Positions 7,801 through 11,461 of a stretch of DNA of 12,474 nucleotides are shown here, piece after piece. Position numbers and translations under genes: made by a program. This DNA is from JAABRU01 sp050180235 (lineage in GTDB: Bacteria; Desulfobacterota; Desulfobacteria; Desulfobacterales; Desulfococcaceae). The stretch spans positions 1-12,474 of the forward strand of contig JBFXEJ010000147.1 in assembly GCA_050180235.1 (NCBI GenBank), given 5' to 3'. The notes under the pieces are model-generated. The model saw only the letters and a list, made by a program, of their open reading frames with translations. It ran no database searches and was not told the DNA's origin. The first letter of the stretch is position 1. The number at the start of each line of letters is the position of its first letter.

Positions 7801-8901
7801 ATTTCCTTTAACTGGGGTCCCTGGGACGGAGGCATGGTTTCTCCGGGACTGAAAAAAGAATTTGCCAAAAGAAATATTGATTTGATTCCAATGGATGCAG
7901 GCGTTCAGTCCATGCTTGCGGAAATGTGCGGAACCGGAAATGAGGCTGTGGAAGTGGTCATCGGCGGAATGCTGGCCGGAGAAACTGCAACTGTATCAGT
8001 ACCCTCATCCCCAGCCCCCAATCCCCAGCCCCCAATCCCCAGCCCCCAGCCCCTTTCCGGACTGAAAAGGGAAATTGATCTCCCCCGTTTCCCCTTTCTC
8101 AAAGATCATATGCTTGATGGCCGTCCGGTCGTGCCTTTTGCCATGATGGCAGAATGGCTGGGACACAGCGCGCTGCATGAAAATCCCGGACTTTTCTTTC
8201 ACGGTCTGGAAGATTTCCGTCTGCTCAAAGGCATTTCCCTGAACAATGGAGCCTCTGTTCCCATCCGTCTGATTTCCGGCAAGGCAAAACGCAACGGGGC
8301 ATTGTATTCCGCTGATGTGGAAATCCGGGGAGGAGAAAACGGGGAAACTCCCATGATTCATTCCAAAGCAAGGGCAGTGCTGGGGGATACTCCGCCTTCC
8401 CGTTCACCGGCTTACAGTTCCCGTTTGGATATTCATATGAAATCCTATACCCGGAACATGGATGAAGTGTATGGAAAAATTCTGTTTCACGGCCCTGAAC
8501 TTCACGGCATACAGGAAATCATCAACTGCTCGCCTGAGGGAATTACGGCAGATCTCTGTGCTGCTCCCCATCCGGAACAGTGGATGACAGAACCCCTGAG
8601 AAGCCAGTGGCTCAGTGATCCTCTGGTGCTGGACTGTGCATTTCAGATGGCAATTGTCTGGTGTTATGAAGAAAAAGGGCTTTTCTGTCTTCCTGTGTAT
8701 GCAGGATCATATCGACAGTTTCGTCCTGCTTTTCCCGCAGACGGTCTTACAGCCGTGCTGGAAGTCACAGAAACCGGACAGCACAGAATGAAAGGGGATT
8801 TTGTTTTTCTGGACAGAAATGAACAGATGGTGGCACGGATACAGGGATATGAGGCTGTGATGGAGAAATCTTTGGAACGCGCGTTTTTTGCCCGGCAGTG
8901 A
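1870..8901 (+). CDS. PfaA-like type I polyketide/polyunsaturated fatty acid synthase, KS-AT-ACP3-KR-DH
   Basis: A 2343-residue cytoplasmic multienzyme that should load malonyl units, condense, ketoreduce and dehydrate. KS (about 13-470) has Cys213 in VDAACASS, His348 in VEAHGTGT and His390 in KSMIGHTKA. AT (about 585-890) starts FPGQGSQ and has Ser684 in GHSFGE and His789 in AAFHSP, suggesting malonyl specificity. A Pro/Ala/Gln-rich linker with a helical segment (about 1050-1110) leads to three ACPs whose attachment serines are Ser1251, Ser1357 and Ser1476, each in LGIDSIKRVEIL, the signature of Pfa tandem ACPs. The KR has a structural half (about 1570-1750) and a catalytic half with GGARGVT at 1768-1774, Ser1941, Tyr1954 and Asn1958. 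The DH has His2080 in HxxxGxxxxP and Asp2255 in DCAFQ. All active sites look intact; there is no enoylreductase or thioesterase. Known PfaA proteins share this order, usually with more ACPs and with pfaB-D nearby; none is here. A glycolipid-type or other iterative PKS is the alternative. Confidence 0.92.
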   Translation: MKTQNRTGENCHPVAVIGMGCFFPKASGLKEYWRLLFKGQDAIGEVPETHWSPADYYHKDPKKPDHVYCKRGGYLSPISFDPSEFGIPPSALEATDTSQLLGLLAARIALEDAGYGLDREFDRDRTGVILGATGTQELVIPLGARLGHPHWRRALEKAGISPEKAEEVMGYISDAYVPWQENSFPGLLGNVIAGRIANRLNLGGTNCAVDAACASSMAAMHMSLMEIWSGRAEMMVSGGVDCLNDIFMHMCFSKTPILSPTGDVRPFSANADGSLLGEGVGLLVFKSLDKAEADGDRIYAVIKGVGSSSDGKSGSIYAPRAEGQIKALRTAYAQAGFSPATVELVEAHGTGTRVGDEVEFRALKQVYAEAGLRGEKNRCAVGTVKSMIGHTKAAAGAAGLIKSVLALHHKVLPPTLKIDQPDPRLQITDSPFYLNTRTNPWISSPDHPRRCAVSSFGFGGSNFHMVLEEYQKQKSDPSWDGSVEILALSGASPAELETRLAELKTDMAQGMSDEEISRRAAKTRAEFSMSRPYRILVVLEKALDRFENLTETFSAAIEQIKSGAGEKARNIRNIFYGGPEHPGKMAFVFPGQGSQYTEMGRDLVSCFPQALETMEKADAKTHLPDKLSSYIYPAPPMNPEEKTEQETRLRSTDAAQPAIGAVSLSMIKILKYFGINPDAACGHSFGELCALHAAGRIDEETLMELAAERGRVMAEAGKANAGTMTAVQAPLADIEKIIREECPEVILANRNSPDQGVVSGSVSAIEKAERVFAKHGISFKRLPVFAAFHSPLMKDAQKAFAAAISRIMMKPSDIPVFSNASAQPYPDNSEAAKTLLAGQILSPVDFVNEIRNLFQIGVRTFVEVGPKSVLTGLLRAILKGLQFNSLSLDASGGRGFGISDLARVLCYLAALGHPVNLKNWEQPLPETRRQRMSVPISGANYRSSNKNKADEKKIPPARGMGNAQSVQTGAPHPDGKTRPAVNASVSGKAEIPSVSLMSADQMGKQQALPEKKPPVRSIPPRSDNHTKMVREIKPMNKTNPPSASGQARHSLMSDAFKAVQEGLKSIQNLHFQTAETHKKFLEAQTRAGRTLQEMMENTRRLAEISLGIPMPAFAESYVVPAYSSPNISGQERIYRPANAQPQAEKAAPLPYSSFSHPETQAKSAEPLPYSTRQAPAPAVSAPSQQISSQTAKPQSAVPEKTVAPAPKPAPKNDARQKIEKTMLEVVSELTGYPAEMLNLEMDIEADLGIDSIKRVEILSAFEEKMPDIPPVSPEIMGTLKTLGQIVDYLCKESVIPDQPEPAKEAPKSAVEASATPAKADRQKIESVMMAVVSDLTGYPAEMLNLDMDIEADLGIDSIKRVEILSAFEEKMPNLPPVSPEIMGTLKTLGQIVDYLCKAGSVSVAAHPVQEQSVPVFSQTSGTSVHRTSEISATQTSRASIKEIESVMMAVVSDLTGYPAEMLNLDMDIEADLGIDSIKRVEILSAFEEKMPNLPPVSPEIMGTLKTLGHIVEYLNKSGTVADVQTVAKTEISHVQPHPDLKTEVSHVTPHPDLKKKIVTLTPASALCEPVRIPADRPVYITQDRKGLAKAIADALQSQGAGAVLISPSQLPGKAEPPLPGGLIVLADAWEKQDSDFLKQVFALTQGFANDLLESAKQGGAIFATVSRMDGGFGFTGKSFENPYQGGLAGLSKTASMEWEKVCCHALDIAPQWTDTAEIAKAVVREILHHSPVEVGLNPNGRFTPELREAAYPQGKIRLQAKDAVIVTGGARGVTAAAALALAREFQPTLILVGRSPRPLTEPEWLGGLHTEAEMKKAILKHSFAGKNPRPAELESAFRKYRADREIISNLEQIRMTGATVAYFPADVRSANAVRAVVDQVRSSYGPIRALIHGAGILEDRLIADKTQEQFDRVFDTKVKGLEILLDALKDEPLKYLILFSSVAGRMGNQGQADYATANEVLNKTAWCQARKRPDCRVISFNWGPWDGGMVSPGLKKEFAKRNIDLIPMDAGVQSMLAEMCGTGNEAVEVVIGGMLAGETATVSVPSSPAPNPQPPIPSPQPLSGLKREIDLPRFPFLKDHMLDGRPVVPFAMMAEWLGHSALHENPGLFFHGLEDFRLLKGISLNNGASVPIRLISGKAKRNGALYSADVEIRGGENGETPMIHSKARAVLGDTPPSRSPAYSSRLDIHMKSYTRNMDEVYGKILFHGPELHGIQEIINCSPEGITADLCAAPHPEQWMTEPLRSQWLSDPLVLDCAFQMAIVWCYEEKGLFCLPVYAGSYRQFRPAFPADGLTAVLEVTETGQHRMKGDFVFLDRNEQMVARIQGYEAVMEKSLERAFFARQ
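5506..5742 (+). repeat. ACP domain 1 of the tandem ACP array
   Basis: Residues 1213-1291 of the synthase, with the phosphopantetheine attachment site at Ser1251. It differs slightly from ACPs 2 and 3 (EKTMLEVVSEL rather than ESVMMAVVSDL, and PDIPPV rather than PNLPPV), so it is the most divergent of the three. Confidence 0.9.
5827..6060 (+). repeat. ACP domain 2 of the tandem ACP array
   Basis: Residues 1320-1397, attachment site Ser1357. The core from ESVMMAVVSDL through GTLKTLG is identical in protein sequence to ACP3 and differs from it by only scattered, mostly third-position bases. Confidence 0.9.
6187..6417 (+). repeat. ACP domain 3 of the tandem ACP array
   Basis: Residues 1440-1516, attachment site Ser1476. 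It ends HIVEYLNK where ACPs 1 and 2 end QIVDYLCK. A 13-residue duplicated linker follows shortly after. Confidence 0.9.
6451..6528 (+). repeat. 39-bp tandem duplication in the ACP3-KR linker
   Basis: Two consecutive 39-bp units (6451-6489 and 6490-6528) encode KTEISHVQPHPDL and KTEVSHVTPHPDL. They differ at only three bases, indicating a recent in-frame duplication in a flexible linker. Confidence 0.85.
8009..8053. repeat. in-gene heptanucleotide repeat (CCCCAGC/CCCCAAT) in the KR-DH linker
   Basis: Six perfect 7-base units run from 8009 to 8050 in the order AGC, AAT, AGC, AAT, AGC, AGC, each after CCCC, followed by a partial CCC. A degenerate unit, CCCTCAT, sits just before. They encode a Pro-rich linker (SSPAPNPQPPIPSPQP) between KR and DH. 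Six units make 42 bases, a multiple of three, so the frame is kept. They resemble the short tandemly repeated repetitive (STRR) heptamers known from filamentous cyanobacteria. Confidence 0.85.
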
Positions 8902-8922
8902 AATAAGGGAATTCCCAAGTGC

Positions 8923-9028
8923 GTAGGGCGGGTGCAGAGTAAGCGTAACCCGCCATGTTGAACAATATAACTCACTGTTTTTGAATTGTGCCCGGTGGCG
9001 GGTTACGCTTACGCTGCACCCGCCCTAC
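8923..9028. repeat. 106-bp MITE-like inverted repeat between the synthase and TIR genes
   Basis: A 33-base left arm (8923-8955, beginning GTAGGGCGGGTGCAG and ending GTAACCCGCCA) and a 33-base right arm (8996-9028, beginning TGGCGGGTTACGCTTACGC) are complementary with one mismatch, around a 40-base AT-rich spacer. No transposase is encoded. No clear target-site duplication is seen. It starts 22 bases after the synthase stop, so its transcript would form a strong hairpin that could end or stabilise the synthase mRNA. GGCGGGTTACGC-type inverted repeats are a commonly dispersed class in bacteria. Confidence 0.85.
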
Positions 9029-9082
9029 AACTCCAGCCTGAACCAGTTTTGTTTTTTTTACATAAAAAATGGAATGAAACCC

Positions 9083-10363
9083 ATGACCTCCTCACAGATT
9101 TTTCTCAGTTTTGCAGATCAGGACAAGGAATCGGCCAGAAAATTATATTCTCAACTGATACAGAAAAATATTTCTGTCTGGTTTGAGCCGGAATCGTTGC
9201 TTCCCGGACAGAAAAGAGAAGTGATGATCCGGGAAGCCATACAGAACAGCCGCTTATTTCTGGTGCTGCTGTCTTCTGCATCTGTTGAGAGAGGAAAAGT
9301 CAACAAGCAGGTGGTTCAGGCTTTGGATATTCTTGATGAATTTCCTGAAAATGATATTTTTGTCATTCCTGTGCGCCTGAATGATTGCCAGCCTTCCCAT
9401 GCCAAACTGAAAATGATTCACAGCGTGGATATGTTTCCAAACTGGGATTTGGGTTTTCAGGAAATCATGAGAAGCATCCGTGCGGTTTTTCCCCGCCTGC
9501 CGGAAGCGGAAACCGCTTTTGCGGAAAGTCTGTTTGATCTGTTTGATACCAGACAGGCTGTGATTCTTCTGGCACAGGAAGGCAGAAATGACATGACCGC
9601 CATGCTGAAAAAATGCGGGGAGGAGCGGTTCGGAAAAGCCAATCTCCTGCATTTGGTTCCACCGTCATATCCTTCTGATCTGAAAGAGTATTTTTCCGGA
9701 CTCAACGAATCTTTGCAGAATGTTTTTAGCCCGGTTTCCTTTATGGCTGCCGTTGAAAAACGGCTGGAGCAGACACGGAAACTCTTTCTGCTGATCACCC
9801 GTTTTGAACAGGGAAATGAAAAGGAAAATCAGGAATTTGCCGGAGTGTTGCGCTCTCTGCTGGAAAAACACCCGAATCTGTATATTCTGATTTGCGGGGG
9901 CGAAAAACTGGCTGATCTGTATTTTGGCGGGGAACTTTCCCTGCTGAATGCAAGTGAATCTGTGGAAATGCCGGAAAACGGTTTTTCAGGCCAATATTCT
10001 GATGCAAATACGGCAGAACGCATCTGCCATATCAGCGGGGGACATCCGAAACTGACAGAGGAATGTAAGCGGTTTTATCAGAAATGCCCTGATTTCAGTG
10101 AAAAACAGTGCAAAGAAAATTTGATCCGCCTGCCTTCGGTACAGCATATGTTCACGCCGTTTAAAAGATCGGCTGATGTCCGGCAGCGGGTGTGCGCTCT
10201 TTTGGAAAATGAGGATGTGGAAAAGTTTGTCACCCTTGATTTTTCCGATCCGCTCATCAAACGCCTGTACTGGAAAAATCTGCTGAAAAAAAGCCCTGAC
10301 GGAAAGCGGCTGATATGGAGATGCGAACTGCTGCGGGAAATCGGGCGAGATATTTTGGAATGA
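9083..10363 (+). CDS. TIR-domain protein with degenerate ATPase-like region
   Basis: A 426-residue protein. Residues 4-138 form a bacterial TIR domain: QIFLSFADQDKESARKLYSQ, then VWFEPESLLPGQ, LVLLSSASVERG, ALDILDEFP and IFVIPVRLNDC. Where active relatives have VQKE with the NADase glutamate, this protein has VNKQ (Gln76), so NAD cleavage may be lost. Residues about 145-426 resemble an Orc/STAND-type ATPase with ruined sites: AQEGRNDMTAML (164-175) replaces the P-loop and lacks GKT, and KLFLLITRFEQ (233-243) lacks the Walker B aspartate, while ISGGHPKLTEE (317-327) keeps the late GGHP motif. The frame is open from 8981, but that extension lies partly inside the inverted repeat. ATG 9083 has GGAA at 9071-9074 with eight-base spacing; ATG 9074 is the alternative. 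It likely acts as a signalling or scaffold protein. Confidence 0.85.
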   Translation: MTSSQIFLSFADQDKESARKLYSQLIQKNISVWFEPESLLPGQKREVMIREAIQNSRLFLVLLSSASVERGKVNKQVVQALDILDEFPENDIFVIPVRLNDCQPSHAKLKMIHSVDMFPNWDLGFQEIMRSIRAVFPRLPEAETAFAESLFDLFDTRQAVILLAQEGRNDMTAMLKKCGEERFGKANLLHLVPPSYPSDLKEYFSGLNESLQNVFSPVSFMAAVEKRLEQTRKLFLLITRFEQGNEKENQEFAGVLRSLLEKHPNLYILICGGEKLADLYFGGELSLLNASESVEMPENGFSGQYSDANTAERICHISGGHPKLTEECKRFYQKCPDFSEKQCKENLIRLPSVQHMFTPFKRSADVRQRVCALLENEDVEKFVTLDFSDPLIKRLYWKNLLKKSPDGKRLIWRCELLREIGRDILE

Positions 10364-10366
10364 GGG

Positions 10367-10412
10367 ATTGTCTGAACCATGATTTACCTGATTAAAGGAT
10401 TTACCATGATTT
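10367..10412. repeat. left arm of inverted repeat bracketing the toxin-antitoxin block
   Basis: Begins four bases after the TIR stop, reading ATTGTCTGAACCATGATTTA then CCTGATTAAAGGATTTACC and ATGATTT. Its reverse complement recurs at 11376-11420 with one substitution and a one-base indel. It also contains an internal direct repeat (CCATGATTT twice). Confidence 0.85.
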
Positions 10413-10475
10413 TCCAACAGATAAATCCTGAACATCTGTTTCAACGAAACCAAATTGCAATTTCAGGAGGAATTG

Positions 10476-10691
10476 ATGCAGGCTTATAAAATTGAAAAAA
10501 GAATGAAGGAAAACGGGCAACTGGTTTTAAGCGGACTGCCTTTTATGGCAGATGATCTGGTTGAGATCATTATTCTGCACAAGCAGGGAACAAAAAAGAA
10601 AGAGCCTTATCCATTAAAGGGAAAAATCATAAAATATGAATCCCCGTTTGAGCCGGTCGTGCTTGAGGCGTCGGTGTATAATGAAATATGA
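10476..10691 (+). CDS. putative antitoxin, small protein upstream of RelE/HigB-like toxin
   Basis: A 71-residue protein. Perfect AGGAGG at 10465-10470 with five-base spacing decides ATG 10476 over an upstream in-frame TTG at 10455, which would overlap that site. The middle part (GQLVLSGLPFMADDLVEIII) and the C-terminal YPLKGKIIKYESPFEPV resemble small uncharacterised proteins often found beside RelE/HigB-type toxins, with a YPLxG-x-YxxPFEPV signature; this is from memory of the family. The N-terminal half looks like a beta-strand module of the type that could bind DNA by dimerising, but no classical helix-turn-helix is visible. Its end overlaps the start of the toxin gene by 11 bases, so the two are translationally coupled. 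Role as antitoxin is inferred from position, size and coupling. Confidence 0.65.
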   Translation: MQAYKIEKRMKENGQLVLSGLPFMADDLVEIIILHKQGTKKKEPYPLKGKIIKYESPFEPVVLEASVYNEI

Positions 10692-11049
10692 AATCGAATT
10701 TGCAGAATCAGAAAACGGTCACAAGCCGTTTGAGGAATTTATCCTGAATTTGCCGATAAAAGAAAGGGCAAGGATATTTGAAGCAGTCAATTATTTTCTT
10801 GAACTTAAAAACATGGGATTACCCATAAAGGAAAGTCTGTCAAAACATTTGGAAGACGGAATTTTTGAATTAAGAGCATATCTGCATGACAAAACCGCAA
10901 GAACTTTATATTTTTATCAGAGAGGGAAAAGAATAATTATAACAAATGGTTTTATTAAGAAAAGTCAGAAAACCCCGAGAAAAGAAATAGAAAAAGCCAA
11001 AGCATTGAGGAATGAATATGAAAGGAGACCAGCCCATGACAAATTATGA
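10681..11049 (+). CDS. RelE/HigB-type (phage Gp49-like) toxin
   Basis: A 122-residue protein of the size usual for Gp49/HigB-like RelE-superfamily toxins, which as a family cleave mRNA on the ribosome. Diagnostic features are LSKHLEDGIFELRAY (53-67), RTLYFYQRGKRIIITNGF (74-91) and KKSQKTPRKEIEKAKAL (93-109), matching the family pattern KxLxxGLxELR, then a strand with Y-F, then GFxKKxxKTPxxEIxxAxxR. The ATG at 10681 overlaps the preceding gene by 11 bases; the frame extends upstream to 10636 but that would lie inside the antitoxin gene. Catalytic residues of this family are basic and aromatic ones in the C-terminal half, present here (Lys93, Lys94, Lys97, Arg100). The next gene starts before this one ends, giving a compact three-gene unit. 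Confidence 0.85.
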   Translation: MKYEIEFAESENGHKPFEEFILNLPIKERARIFEAVNYFLELKNMGLPIKESLSKHLEDGIFELRAYLHDKTARTLYFYQRGKRIIITNGFIKKSQKTPRKEIEKAKALRNEYERRPAHDKL

Positions 11050-11248
11050 AAAACTGTTTCAGGAACATATGAAGAATCCGGAATTTGCAAAATTCTATTT
11101 CGAGGCAGGAACGGAAAGAATGCTAAACGAACTGCTTGACAGCCTGAAACAAAAAATTTCTGATAATGAACCCCATGAAATTCTGCTGAAAACTGTGGAA
11201 TCCATTCAGGTACAGATAAGGGATAATTTGCATTTCCAGATTTTCTGA
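11036..11248 (+). CDS. small third gene of the toxin block, HigA-like N-terminus without HTH
   Basis: A 70-residue protein beginning MTNYEKLFQEHMKNPEFAKF. That start resembles the N-terminal arm of HigA-type antitoxins (a short Y-x-x-L-x-x-x-x-M-x-x-P-E-F/Y-A-x-x-Y pattern). The rest, however, is a helical Leu/Glu/Lys-rich stretch (ERMLNELLDSLKQKISDNEP, then HEILLKTVESIQVQI) with no XRE-type helix-turn-helix. GGAG at 11024-11027 with eight-base spacing supports ATG 11036; an upstream in-frame ATG at 11012 lacks one. It overlaps the toxin gene by 14 bases. It may be a second toxin-binding partner, a truncated HigA, or an unrelated small protein. I do not recognise a named family. Confidence 0.65.
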   Translation: MTNYEKLFQEHMKNPEFAKFYFEAGTERMLNELLDSLKQKISDNEPHEILLKTVESIQVQIRDNLHFQIF

Positions 11249-11281
11249 AATAGGAATGAAAATTGAATATCTTCCCTTTTT

Positions 11282-11355
11282 CCGTCATACCCTCGAAAGC
11301 CGTTATCCGGAACCGACTGAAAAATACTGGATTCCGGCTTACGCCGGAATGACGG
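11282..11355. repeat. 74-bp dispersed-type repeat with terminal CCGTCAT/ATGACGG and internal hairpin
   Basis: The unit starts CCGTCATACC (11282) and ends GGAATGACGG (11355), so its ends are inverted repeats. Inside, ATTCCGGC (11331-11338) pairs perfectly with GCCGGAAT (11343-11350) around a TTAC loop. The left half, with CCTCGAAAGCCGTTATCCGG, looks like a decayed second hairpin. It matches a widespread proteobacterial repeat style in which CGTCATxCCCGCGAAAGCGGG and GGATTCCGG...CCGGAATGACG halves are paired. It lies 34 bases after the last gene of the toxin block. Confidence 0.7.
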
Positions 11356-11375
11356 TGAAATGATGTTCCAATGAT

Positions 11376-11420
11376 AAATCATGGAAATCCTTTAATCAGG
11401 TAAATCAGGGTTCAGACAAT
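11376..11420. repeat. right arm of inverted repeat bracketing the toxin-antitoxin block
   Basis: Reads AAATCATGGAAATCCTTTAA then TCAGGTAAATCAGGGTTCAG and ACAAT. It is the reverse complement of 10367-10412 apart from one substitution and one missing base. It ends 41 bases before the WD40 gene start. Confidence 0.85.
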
Positions 11421-11449
11421 AAAAATCCCGGTTCATACAACCACCCCAC

Positions 11450-11454
11450 AGGAG
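11450..11454 (+). promoter_or_regulatory. Shine-Dalgarno for the WD40 gene
   Basis: AGGAG is placed seven bases before ATG 11462, supporting that start and hence the signal peptide. Confidence 0.7.
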
Positions 11455-11461
11455 AACCACC

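Noticed and set aside
8981..9082. N-terminal extension of the TIR protein from TTG 8981
   Set aside because: These 34 codons lie largely in the spacer and right arm of the inverted repeat, have no ribosome site, and precede the first TIR strand.
10455..10475. Upstream TTG start for the candidate antitoxin
   Set aside because: It would place the perfect AGGAGG site inside the coding sequence; ATG 10476 is correctly spaced from it.
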